DNA of 64,000 nt from Enterococcus hulanensis. GTDB lineage: Bacteria > Bacillota > Bacilli > Lactobacillales > Enterococcaceae. The notes beneath the pieces were generated by a model, which worked only from the letters and a program-made list of their open reading frames with translations, did no database searches and was not told the DNA's origin. A program made the position numbers and the translations under genes. Location of the stretch: positions 124,001 through 188,000 of the forward strand of contig NZ_BJED01000001.1 of the NCBI RefSeq assembly GCF_005405485.1, written 5' to 3'. Below, one piece after another: positions 9,408 through 16,515 of the stretch (its first letter is position 1; each line of letters opens with the position of its first letter).

Positions 9408-9770
9408 ATGAAGAAACATCCATTAGAAGGCAGAATAGCAGAGATCAAGTTTGATTCTGGATTGCAATTTCGGATTGATTTTTTAGCGGATAATCAGCTG
9501 CGCTGGACTTCCATTCGCGAAGAAGATGCAGGGGCGACAGATGTCGAGACGATCCATGTGGAAGAATATCCTGGTGGAATCTTTTCTATCGATTGGGTAG
9601 AGGAATCAGGACTCTGTGTTTCCTACACCGTTGATACCGCCAATCAATTCGTAAAAAGCTTTATGACATTTACTGACGAAAACTACCGCGGAGGCCGCAG
9701 ACCATTTATCCATGAAGGACCGTTTCATCTTATTTTGGAAAATGGCGAGCCGGATCTAGCTCCGCTGTAA
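9408..9770 (+). CDS. Small beta-rich protein, MoaF/calycin-like
   Basis: A 120-residue soluble protein made almost entirely of predicted beta strands. Its pattern (FDSGLQFRIDFLADNQLRWTSI, then DVETIHVEEYPGGIFSIDWVEESG) resembles the MoaF-like calycin fold seen in many small bacterial proteins. That fold binds small hydrophobic ligands, but no function can be assigned here. It is a single-gene unit between two terminators. The ribosome site is weak (AGGTG). Enterococcal relatives of this type are usually annotated as hypothetical. Confidence 0.6.
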   Translation: MKKHPLEGRIAEIKFDSGLQFRIDFLADNQLRWTSIREEDAGATDVETIHVEEYPGGIFSIDWVEESGLCVSYTVDTANQFVKSFMTFTDENYRGGRRPFIHEGPFHLILENGEPDLAPL

Positions 9771-9794
9771 TAACTGAATTAAATTCAATGAAGA

Positions 9795-9826
9795 AGCCAT
9801 CCTATAAACTTATGGATGGTTTTTTG
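9795..9826 (+). terminator. Intrinsic terminator
   Basis: CCATCC (9797-9802) pairs with GGATGG (9814-9819), flanked by A-rich and T-rich tracts (TTTTTTG). It closes the MoaF-like gene. Confidence 0.7.
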
Positions 9827-9960
9827 TTTTATAAGTGTTTTATAGCAAAGCGTCTTTACGCCTTCGATGATTGTTAAACTAACTGTATTAACTATAAAGA
9901 ACTGAAGCGTCAGCAACAACAAAAAGAAGTTGAGTTTTAGGAAGGAATCCAAGGTTCTTG

Positions 9961-10009
9961 TTGTACAACTAAACTACTTTGATATAATGTAAGTAGTTTA
10001 GTTGTACAA
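9961..10009 (+). promoter_or_regulatory. AbiEi promoter/operator: perfect 19-bp inverted repeat
   Basis: TTGTACAACTAAACTACTT (9961-9979) is repeated exactly in inverted form at 9991-10009, with 11 bases between. The -10 TATAAT (9983-9988) lies in the centre and a -35-like TTGTAC (9961-9966) lies in the left arm, 16 bases apart. AbiEi antitoxins of type IV systems are known to repress their own promoter by binding inverted repeats, so this is very likely the autoregulatory operator of the next gene. Confidence 0.8.
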
Positions 10010-10024
10010 AAAGGAGTATTGTTT

Positions 10025-10618
10025 ATGTCGAAAAAGCTTGATGAATTATTAGAAAAGAGAGATGGAAATCTTTCTATGAAAGAGGCTCGATTAGAGGGAA
10101 TCAGTCCATCGACCGTACAAGCATATGTAAAATATGGACGTTTACTTGCCATTGAGAGAGGCTTTTATGTGTTGGATGGTCATGGAATTGATGAGCTTTT
10201 TTTACAACAAAATAGATTTTCGCGTGGTATTTTTTCTTATGAGACAGCACTGGATATTCATCAACTATCTGACAATATGCCTGCAGCAATTCATCTTACA
10301 TTTCCTAAAGGATACAATGTTAGTCGGAAAGAAATGAAAGCTCAGAATTTGAAGTTTCATTTTGTCCCAAAGAATATTTATGAATTAGGCAAGATTGAAG
10401 GGCTCTCTTTTCAAGATAACCCTATTTATTTATATGATAAGGAACGGACGTTGTGTGATATTTGGAGTTCTCGATTTGATATGGCGTATGATTTAAAGTT
10501 GGAGTCATTAAAAAACTATATGTCGAGTAAAGAGAGAGATCCAGGAAAGTTAAGTGTCTATATGGATAAACTATCCGTATCAAAAGAGATGCACACACAT
10601 ATGTTAAGTCTGATTTGA
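10025..10618 (+). CDS. abiEi: AbiEi-type antitoxin (type IV toxin-antitoxin)
   Basis: A 197-residue protein with an N-terminal winged helix (about 1-75; SKKLDELLEKRDGNLSMKEA, GRLLAIERGFYV) and a C-terminal AbiEi antitoxin domain. Family members repress their own promoter through the winged helix and counter the nucleotidyltransferase toxin AbiEii through the C-terminal part. I chose the ATG at 10025 because AAGGAG lies eight bases upstream; a TTG at 10019 is also in frame. The start of the toxin gene follows at once, but it is truncated, so this antitoxin is probably an orphan. The base composition is more AT-rich than the flanking genes, which fits acquisition by transfer. Confidence 0.82.
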   Translation: MSKKLDELLEKRDGNLSMKEARLEGISPSTVQAYVKYGRLLAIERGFYVLDGHGIDELFLQQNRFSRGIFSYETALDIHQLSDNMPAAIHLTFPKGYNVSRKEMKAQNLKFHFVPKNIYELGKIEGLSFQDNPIYLYDKERTLCDIWSSRFDMAYDLKLESLKNYMSSKERDPGKLSVYMDKLSVSKEMHTHMLSLI

Positions 10619-10628
10619 GGAGGATATT

Positions 10629-10778
10629 ATGACACCAACACAATTTACAGCTAAAACAAGAAATTTAGCAAAACAAAATAATTTGAACCCTCAGTTAGTT
10701 CAACGTCATTTTATGATGGATCATTTTGTAGAAGCAATTGCGGAATCTGAGTATAAGACAATTGATTGTCTATTTTAA
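10629..10778 (+). pseudogene. Truncated AbiEii toxin remnant
   Basis: This 49-codon frame starts with GAGGAGG nearby, 10 bases after the antitoxin. Its start (MTPTQFTAKTRNLAKQNN, then VQRHFMMDHFVEAIAESEYK) looks like the N-terminus of an AbiEii nucleotidyltransferase toxin. It stops just where the family would continue into its catalytic GGF/DxD region. The catalytic domain is absent from the window, so a deletion is the likely cause. Confidence 0.65.
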
Positions 10779-10833
10779 AAAGTGGATTCCAGTTCTTCAA
10801 AGCTTTATACTTTGGGTGAAGGAGTTTTGATAG

Positions 10834-11634
10834 ATGAAAGAAAAAAACCAAAAGCCGTTGATTTTTTCTCATGTAGCAGCACAGGGAAAACCACGGCACA
10901 TGAAAGCCGAGACAAACGGCTGTCCATTTTGCGATTATGAAGAGAAAGAAAATATTTTAGCTGAAGATGGGGAGCTTCTTTGGATCAAAAATAAATATCC
11001 GACTTTAAACAATACCTCCCAGACATTGATTATTGAAAGTAAGGAACATAACAGTGACATCTCTACTTATACAAAAGAAGAGAACCGTCGACTGATTCAG
11101 TTTGCTCTAAAATGCTGGAAGGAAATGAAGCAAGATCCGCGCTACCAATCCGTTTTATTCTATAAAAATCACGGTCCATTGTCTGGCGGTTCTTTGAAGC
11201 ATCCCCACATGCAGATCGTCGGGTTAGAGGATGTTGATGGGGAAAGCCAGATTCAGCTGGAGAATTTTGAAGGGGTATCTGTATTGGAGCGTGATGAGCT
11301 GTCAATTACACTTTCTAAGTTTCCCACGATGGGCTTTTTAGAGATGAATCTGATCGTCGAGTGGGAGGAAAACAGCGAGCTGTTCGCAGATTATTTACAG
11401 CAGCTGGTTTGTTTTGTCCTGCAAGATTATTTTCACGGTCGTTGTGATAGCTTTAATCTCTTTTTCTTTATAATAGAAGGAAAGCTGATTGCGAAGGTTG
11501 TGCCAAGATTTATTGATTCGCCTTATTTTGTCGGCTATCGTCTGTCGCAAACCTTCACGGATGAGCATTTAGCTACTATCGGCAATGAGCTGAAAATGTT
11601 TTTGACGGCTGATGACAATCAGGAGAACCAATAA
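10834..11634 (+). CDS. DUF4931 / GalT-like HIT-superfamily protein
   Basis: A 266-residue protein with a zinc knuckle CPFC (C30, C33) and an HPHMQ motif (H123-H127), the same elements found in galactose-1-phosphate uridylyltransferase of the HIT superfamily. In the real GalT the motif is HPHGQ and the protein is longer. This protein fits the DUF4931 group common in lactic acid bacteria, whose substrate is not established. A nucleotidyl-transfer or hydrolase activity on a nucleotide sugar is a reasonable inference from the motif. It is followed by the Rgg regulator 73 bases downstream, with no clear terminator between. Confidence 0.72.
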   Translation: MKEKNQKPLIFSHVAAQGKPRHMKAETNGCPFCDYEEKENILAEDGELLWIKNKYPTLNNTSQTLIIESKEHNSDISTYTKEENRRLIQFALKCWKEMKQDPRYQSVLFYKNHGPLSGGSLKHPHMQIVGLEDVDGESQIQLENFEGVSVLERDELSITLSKFPTMGFLEMNLIVEWEENSELFADYLQQLVCFVLQDYFHGRCDSFNLFFFIIEGKLIAKVVPRFIDSPYFVGYRLSQTFTDEHLATIGNELKMFLTADDNQENQ

Positions 11635-11707
11635 TTTTTCCCGATTCGTTCAAGCTGTCCCAAAAAATGATAGCGGATTATAAAATAGTTACTGGAGTGG
11701 TACAGCG

Positions 11708-12574
11708 ATGGAATTTGGACCAAAAGTCAGAGAAATTCGCCAAAAAAAGGGCTTCTCGCAAAAGGAAACATACAACGGCATCATATCCAAGTCTTATTCG
11801 ATCGAGTTTGAGAAGGGAAACCATAAAATTTCGACTGATTTGCTGATCGAGATCTTGGACCGTTTGTCGATGGATATCGACGAGTTCTTCTATATTAATC
11901 GAGGCTACTTGTTAAATCCTTACTCAGATTATATTTATCGCTTGTCCAATTATTCAAACTTTCATGATGCGGCAGCGTTAAAAAAGATGCTGACTGAATA
12001 TGAGGTCTTTGACGATATCGTCAATCAGGTCCGCTGTGCGGAGATTCGCTGCCGAATAAGAATGATTGAGAATATTAAGGAAACAGGCAAGTTTGATCCG
12101 GCGGTCATTTTGAAGGAAGATCGCCAAACGATCCAAGAATACTTAATCAACATCGAGACTTGGACGCTTCAAGAAGTCCAGCTATTCGGCAATACGATCG
12201 AATTTTTAGAGTTTAGTACACATTTTGAATTGTTCCGAAATCTCTCGAAGTCGTTAACGCTTTATATGGAGTACGATAAAGGGCGTGAGATTTTTTGTGC
12301 GATGCTGATAAATTTGATTACACAATCGATTAAGCACGATTATTTAGATTATGCCGAGGTATTAAATCAGCAATTAAGACTATTAAGCACCAACTACAAG
12401 GAGTTTTTTCATAAAACAATTTCCTTCTATTTTGAAAAAGTAATCTCCTTCAAAAGGGGAAGCAGGTCAGACTATCAGGAAGCAGAGCAAATCTTACTGA
12501 CGATTTCTAAACTAGGTCAGCCGGCGATCGCCAAAGAGCTGAATGCCTTACTAAATTCAAATGCCATAAAGTAA
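11708..12574 (+). CDS. Rgg/GadR/MutR-family transcriptional regulator
   Basis: A 288-residue regulator with an N-terminal helix-turn-helix (about 5-60; EIRQKKGFSQKE, then SYSIEFEKGNHKIS) and a C-terminal helical repeat domain, the standard Rgg layout. Many Rgg proteins sense small secreted peptides, but some act alone. I found no obvious hydrophobic pheromone gene next to it. A perfect inverted repeat lies 36 bases after its stop, upstream of the LPXTG gene, and is a candidate binding site. It probably controls the LPXTG-CPBP unit. Confidence 0.8.
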   Translation: MEFGPKVREIRQKKGFSQKETYNGIISKSYSIEFEKGNHKISTDLLIEILDRLSMDIDEFFYINRGYLLNPYSDYIYRLSNYSNFHDAAALKKMLTEYEVFDDIVNQVRCAEIRCRIRMIENIKETGKFDPAVILKEDRQTIQEYLINIETWTLQEVQLFGNTIEFLEFSTHFELFRNLSKSLTLYMEYDKGREIFCAMLINLITQSIKHDYLDYAEVLNQQLRLLSTNYKEFFHKTISFYFEKVISFKRGSRSDYQEAEQILLTISKLGQPAIAKELNALLNSNAIK

Positions 12575-12576
12575 TT

Positions 12577-12609
12577 CAAAGCGGACGGTTTTTGTCGGCT
12601 TTTTTTATG
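12577..12609 (+). terminator. Probable terminator after Rgg gene
   Basis: AAAGCGGAC and GTCGGCTTT can pair with one mismatch around a T-rich loop, followed by seven Ts. It is short but well placed, directly after the rgg stop codon. Confidence 0.55.
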
Positions 12610-12659
12610 GTCCGATATTTCGGACTTTAATATTTTCTAAGAAAAAAACGCTCTATACT
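12610..12659 (+). promoter_or_regulatory. Inverted repeat and -10 before LPXTG unit
   Basis: GTCCGA-TATT-TCGGAC (12610-12625) is a perfect 6-bp inverted repeat. A TATACT -10 hexamer lies at 12654-12659, placing the repeat about 30 bases upstream of it, close to the usual activator position. The -35 region is poor, which fits an activator-dependent promoter. Binding by the neighbouring Rgg protein is inferred. Confidence 0.45.
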
Positions 12660-12839
12660 ATCGAAGGAAATTACGAATAACTTGAATAGTGAGGAGCAGA
12701 AATGAAAAAAACGAAATGAAGCATGGACCCACAGTTTAGGAGTCAATCACAAAAGCTGGAAAAATTAAAAAAAATGATTCTGACAGAAAATTGCTCGAAG
12801 AATCAATATAGATAACGAAGATTGAGAGGGGATTTTATA

Positions 12840-13586
12840 ATGAAGAAAAAGAAATGGATGGTGCTGATTGCTTTATTCAGCATGATATTGATTGGAACGG
12901 GCTCTACTGCAAATGCGAGTGTTGATCCGGCCAAGCCGACACAAGATGGTGATAACTGGTACAGCAATGGGACAATCGTCGTAAAAGACGGAAGCTATTG
13001 GTACGACAAGAATGGAACAATTCTATATACTGAACCTCAAGAATCAAGTTCCGCAAGTGAATCGACAATCAGTGATGAAAGCTCAACAGAAAGCCCGAAT
13101 AGTGAAACGAGTGCGACTCAAGAGACTCAAACGGAAAGCACGAACCAGCAAGGAAGTTCAACTTCTACATCAAATGTCCCAGAAGAAACACCGGCAGCCG
13201 AGACTAACACGGAGATAACCACTCGCATTGTGGCTGAACATCCCGAAGAAAACGCTAAGCCGACTACACAAAAAGCAGCGGCAGCCAGTTCAGTGCCGGT
13301 TTCGGAATCAACCGACTCATCGAGTCAATCACAAACGCCATTATCAAAGGAAAATCCTCAGGCTGAATCAGAAGCATCGCAAACTGAAAAAACATCTACA
13401 CGAGCTTCAGTCCAAAAGCCTAAAGAAAATCCGGCAAATTATTCTAAGTCCGCTGGCGAACTGCCTAAAACAGGAGAGGCACAAAGTCGTCTATCTGTCT
13501 TTTTTACTGGATTAGGAATTGTTTTTGCTATTCTTGCCAGCAGCTTGTTTTTCTGGACTAACAAGCAGAGAACTAAGAAACACTAA
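12840..13586 (+). CDS. LPXTG-anchored Ser/Thr-rich cell wall protein
   Basis: A 248-residue surface protein. The signal peptide spans about residues 1-26 (MKKKKWMVLIALFSM, cleavage near NAS). A short folded stretch with two similar WYSNGTIVVKDG / WYDKNGTILYTE segments (about 35-64) follows, then a long Ser/Thr/Glu-rich stalk, and an LPKTG sortase signal with a hydrophobic segment and a basic tail. I chose the ATG at 12840 with AGGGG upstream; an in-frame TTG at 12822 is less likely. It is probably anchored by sortase A. Its binding partner is unknown, and the folded part is too short to assign. Confidence 0.87.
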   Translation: MKKKKWMVLIALFSMILIGTGSTANASVDPAKPTQDGDNWYSNGTIVVKDGSYWYDKNGTILYTEPQESSSASESTISDESSTESPNSETSATQETQTESTNQQGSSTSTSNVPEETPAAETNTEITTRIVAEHPEENAKPTTQKAAAASSVPVSESTDSSSQSQTPLSKENPQAESEASQTEKTSTRASVQKPKENPANYSKSAGELPKTGEAQSRLSVFFTGLGIVFAILASSLFFWTNKQRTKKH

Positions 13587-13626
13587 ATGGATCGTATATG
13601 TTTAACAAATTTAGGAGGTCCTCCAA

Positions 13627-14283
13627 ATGAGAGAATTAATCGAAAATACACCAATCAAAAAGTGGGCGATTGTGCCTGCGTTACTCACAACAGCCATAGG
13701 ATTCTATGTTTTATCTTATGGATTTTTAGGCTCAGGCTTCTTTAGTCCAGTAGCGTTAGCACTCGGTTCGGGGGTAGGAATCTACCTATTATATGGATCA
13801 GCTGCAGCAAAAGCCTTTGGCAAATCAGCCAAACCGATCAGTACCTTTTTTCTAGGCTTGATCGCTGCACAGCTTGTGGCATCAATCTCTGGTATTGTTG
13901 TGAAATTTCTGCTAAACGTTCAAGTGCAGCCAGATGAAGCGGTGAAGCACATCGATGTTCTTTTCCTATTCAAAGCTATTCCGATGATTTTTGGCGAGGA
14001 GCTGCTTACCTTCGTTATACTGTTTATTGTCACAGGACTACTAGCTAATTCCTACAGCTACAAAAAGGCGCTAACTATCGGTGTTATCGTCAGTACGCTG
14101 GTTTTTTCTTTGCTTCATCTGCCATCGTATGATTGGAATCTTATTCAGGTATTGTTGATTATCGGAATGATTCGTATTCCATTTACTTTAGCCAGCCTGC
14201 GGAGCAATAGTCTGTGGGAGGGGTTTGCGGTGCATTATGTCTATGATACACTCATTTTCGTTGTCATCTTATTGTTTAGATAG
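13627..14283 (+). CDS. CPBP-family intramembrane metalloprotease-like protein
   Basis: A 218-residue membrane protein with about six to eight segments. E124-E125 (GEELLTF), H164 (SLLHLPSY) and H203 (FAVHYVYD) match the active-site positions of the CPBP/Abi protease family, although the usual arginine after the EE pair is absent. It follows the LPXTG gene by 40 bases with an AGGAGG site. In lactobacilli and streptococci such proteins lie beside bacteriocin or Rgg-controlled genes. Here it may process or protect a surface or secreted product, which is inference. Confidence 0.72.
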   Translation: MRELIENTPIKKWAIVPALLTTAIGFYVLSYGFLGSGFFSPVALALGSGVGIYLLYGSAAAKAFGKSAKPISTFFLGLIAAQLVASISGIVVKFLLNVQVQPDEAVKHIDVLFLFKAIPMIFGEELLTFVILFIVTGLLANSYSYKKALTIGVIVSTLVFSLLHLPSYDWNLIQVLLIIGMIRIPFTLASLRSNSLWEGFAVHYVYDTLIFVVILLFR

Positions 14284-14331
14284 TTGGAAAAACTGTGATG
14301 AAGAACTACTGAAACAAAAAAATATTACAGC

Positions 14332-14371
14332 AAAAAGCCATCCCCACTGAAAAGCAGGGAATGGCTTTTTA
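14332..14371. terminator. Bidirectional intrinsic terminator
   Basis: AAAAGCCAT and CCCC pair with GGGA and ATGGCTTTTT, with T-runs on both strands. It separates the CPBP gene from the minus-strand small gene. Confidence 0.82.
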
Positions 14372-14382
14372 TGTTGAAGCTA

Positions 14383-14619
14383 TTATTTATTCATTTGTTT
14401 TTCGCAATCGGTTACGGCAGCTTTCATTGTATGAAAGCTGTTGATATCGATATCGTAGATAAACAAATTCATTTTCAGCGATTTGATTTCTCTCAAATTC
14501 AAAACAGCAAATAGGCTGGTAACGGATTTGGACTTAGAATTACTAAAGTTTGCCTTTTCTAGCGAAGAATACATTCGATAATTAGAAACATAAACATGGA
14601 TAGGATAAAAGTTGGTCAT
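14383..14619 (-). CDS. Small hypothetical protein
   Basis: A 78-residue soluble protein (MTNFYPIHVYVSNYR at the start, TDCEKQMNK at the end) with alternating basic and hydrophobic stretches. I do not recognise it. The ATG at 14619 is preceded by AAGGATG. A longer frame is open up to 14808, but it would cross an intrinsic terminator and its extra part looks non-coding, so the short form is preferred. A promoter with an extended -10 and the terminator lie upstream, suggesting transcription attenuation or a separate small RNA. Confidence 0.45.
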   Translation of the reverse strand: MTNFYPIHVYVSNYRMYSSLEKANFSNSKSKSVTSLFAVLNLREIKSLKMNLFIYDIDINSFHTMKAAVTDCEKQMNK

Positions 14620-14722
14620 TGATTTCACATCCTTAGTGGTACCCAATAACCATAACATCAAAAGTGGCATGCAAGTAAAAGAAAGGACCATCGTAAGCGA
14701 AATGTAAGAACTATTAAAAAGC

Positions 14723-14802
14723 AAAAAACCAGCTGTTTCCGCAACTGGTGTGGAGCTAAAGTGATGTACTTCGATTAGTGTCTCTAGCTCGTAGTCAGTA
14801 TA
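14723..14802 (-). ncRNA. Candidate small RNA or attenuated leader (about 65 nt)
   Basis: On the minus strand an extended -10 (TGCTATACT, 14797-14805) would start a transcript near 14790. The transcript begins with GAGCTA, which can pair with TAGCTC at 14758-14753, and ends in a strong terminator: ACCAGTTG/CAGCTGGT followed by TTTTTT (14749-14723). No -35 is evident. It could be an independent small RNA or the attenuator of the 78-residue gene downstream. Confidence 0.4.
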
Positions 14803-14836
14803 GCACACAGCGTTTTTAACGTATTATGATTGAGAC

Positions 14837-14911
14837 ATGATTATAAGGAAAAAACCAACCCTCCACTATGCCACCACGCTTACGTTTCTTAGTAAACTAT
14901 TTTGGTACTAA
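14837..14911 (+). CDS. Putative leader peptide of MFS efflux gene
   Basis: A 24-codon frame (MIIRKKPTLHYATTL at the start, FWY at the end) that ends 18 bases before the efflux gene. It has no clear ribosome site of its own. It covers the 5' arms of two stems whose 3' arms run into the efflux gene's Shine-Dalgarno. This is the geometry of a translational attenuator, but expression is not shown. Confidence 0.35.
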   Translation: MIIRKKPTLHYATTLTFLSKLFWY

Positions 14912-14924
14912 GAAAGTGAGGGAG
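14859..14924 (+). promoter_or_regulatory. Hairpin leader masking the MFS ribosome site
   Basis: TTTCTTAGTA (14885-14894) and TACTAAGAAA (14906-14915) are perfect 10-bp arms. Directly next to them, CCCTC(C)AC (14859-14866) pairs with GTGAGGG (14916-14922), which overlaps the ribosome site GAGGGAG (14918-14924). Folding would hide the site, and a ribosome on the upstream small frame would open it. Confidence 0.5.
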
Positions 14925-14929
14925 ATATT

Positions 14930-16147
14930 ATGGTGACAGGAGAGGTGCAGGGACACTCGTCATTATGGCGTCGGAGGGCCGTGCTATTTATTATCAGTCA
15001 GGGAATCACTTTATTTGGTTCGTCGATTGTTCAGATGGCGATTATCTGGCAGGTGGCGTTAGAGACATCATCTGGATTTTGGTTGACGGTGCTTACGTTA
15101 AGTTCTACTATTCCGCAAATGCTTCTTTCTTTTTTTGGCGGAGTGTGGGCGGACCGCTATTCGAGAAAGCGGCTGATTATACTAGCGGATGCGGGGATTG
15201 CGGTAGTCACATTGGTCTTAGCGCTGATATTCATGTTTGGAAAAACAGCCAACATTCTTCCGCTGCTGGTTTTGGTATCCGCTCTGCGTTCGGTTGGTTC
15301 GGGGATACAAACACCGGCTGTGAGTGCGGTTATTCCTCAGATCGTACCGGAGGAACAGCTGATTCGGTATAACGGGATCAATAGCAGCATGATGGCTATC
15401 GTGCAATTTGCTTCTCCAGCAGTTGCCGGAGCTGTTTTATCGATTGGTTCTTTTCACTGGTTATTGTTACTTGATGTGGCAACGGCATTGATCGGCATCA
15501 TTCTCTTAAGCTTTGTCACAATCGCGAAGCTGAAAAAAGCAGAACAGAGTGAACAAACATTTTTTGCGGACATGAAAGCTGGAATTTCTTACGCAGCGAA
15601 GGAGCTGGTTGTTAAGCGGCTGCTGCTCACGTATGGTGCATTTATTTTTCTTTCTGTTCCGTCCAGCTTTTTAACGGTGTTAATGATCGAACGAACCTTC
15701 GGAAATAGCTATATGTACTTAACAGTGAACGAAATGGCTGGTTTTGCCGGAATGGTACTAGGCGGAATTTTACTGGGAACTTGGGGCGGCTTTAAGCAAA
15801 GAACTAGGACACTGGTCTTCGGGCTGGTCTGCTTCGGCACATTTTCGTTGGTACTGGGCTTCACATATATCTTCTGGCTATTTGCAGTAATACTGTTTCT
15901 GATGAGCTTTTTCATTCCCATCGTTCAGACTGCCACCACAACGATGCTTCAGGAACATGTTCCGGCGGAGAAGCAGGGTCGCATTTTTGGGCTTCTAGGT
16001 GCGATGTATAGCGGATTTATGCCGCTGGGTACGGCGATTTTTGGCCCGCTTGCAGATGTGATTAAAATCCAATGGCTGGTAATTGGTTGTGGTATTTCTT
16101 TGGTGATTCTTGGTTTGCTTCGGCTTTTTCATAATGAAGAGAACTAA
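14930..16147 (+). CDS. MFS efflux pump, Mef-like
   Basis: A 405-residue MFS exporter with about 12 membrane segments and the signature DRYSRKRLI in the first inner loop (about residue 77). The overall pattern (FIISQGITLFGSSIVQMAIIWQVALETSSGFWLTVLTLSSTIPQ) matches the group that contains macrolide exporters MefA/MefE and many chromosomal relatives. Specificity cannot be read here. The leader can fold over the ribosome site, which is typical of drug-inducible genes. No ABC-F partner such as MsrD follows. The gene ends at a good terminator. Confidence 0.82.
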   Translation: MVTGEVQGHSSLWRRRAVLFIISQGITLFGSSIVQMAIIWQVALETSSGFWLTVLTLSSTIPQMLLSFFGGVWADRYSRKRLIILADAGIAVVTLVLALIFMFGKTANILPLLVLVSALRSVGSGIQTPAVSAVIPQIVPEEQLIRYNGINSSMMAIVQFASPAVAGAVLSIGSFHWLLLLDVATALIGIILLSFVTIAKLKKAEQSEQTFFADMKAGISYAAKELVVKRLLLTYGAFIFLSVPSSFLTVLMIERTFGNSYMYLTVNEMAGFAGMVLGGILLGTWGGFKQRTRTLVFGLVCFGTFSLVLGFTYIFWLFAVILFLMSFFIPIVQTATTTMLQEHVPAEKQGRIFGLLGAMYSGFMPLGTAIFGPLADVIKIQWLVIGCGISLVILGLLRLFHNEEN

Positions 16148-16176
16148 AAAATTTACCTATCTAATCTATCTCTGCC

Positions 16177-16208
16177 AAAGACTTCGATAATTTATCAAAG
16201 TCTTTTTT
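16177..16208 (+). terminator. Intrinsic terminator after MFS efflux gene
   Basis: AAAGACTT and AAGTCTTT, extended by GATAA/TTATC, form the stem, followed by six Ts. Confidence 0.85.
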
Positions 16209-16515
16209 ATGATACGACTCGTTATTTATATCTGATTATAAGTTTTTTTATAATTTTAAATTTGTGAGAGATTCAAATGATGCCGTTGATAAAATAACCA
16301 TGATTAGAAAAAAGGGAAGAAAATCAATGTTTTTAATTATACGATAATCTGAATAACATAAATGGGCTTTTGAAGAAAGTGTTGTTAGGTTAGAAAAATA
16401 AAATATTTTCATGGAGAGAGATTTGTGATACTATTAGCAGAAAATAATAAACATGCAATAGACGAGATTAGTTCTATTTAGTTTTTCGTCTGTTTTTTAT
16501 AGTTAAGGTGTAATT
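16209..16515 (+). promoter_or_regulatory. Leader of 5-oxoproline operon with attenuator-like terminator
   Basis: This 307-base gap is very AT-rich and holds no gene I can support. An extended -10 (TGTGATACT, to 16434) lies near 16426. Downstream, AGACGA (16460-16465) pairs with TCGTCT (16486-16491), followed by GTTTTTT. That is an intrinsic terminator placed between the probable promoter and the ProB-like gene at 16516, so the operon may be controlled by termination in the leader. I found no T-box or known riboswitch motif. Confidence 0.5.

Noticed and set aside
9961-10009. CRISPR-like or transposon-end reading of the long palindrome
   Set aside because: It occurs once and encloses a -10 before AbiEi, which fits an operator better than a repeat array or an insertion-sequence end.
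14620-14808. N-terminal extension of the 78-residue minus-strand protein, with a hydrophobic stretch
   Set aside because: The frame crosses an intrinsic terminator (14749-14723) and lacks a ribosome site, while the ATG at 14619 has one.
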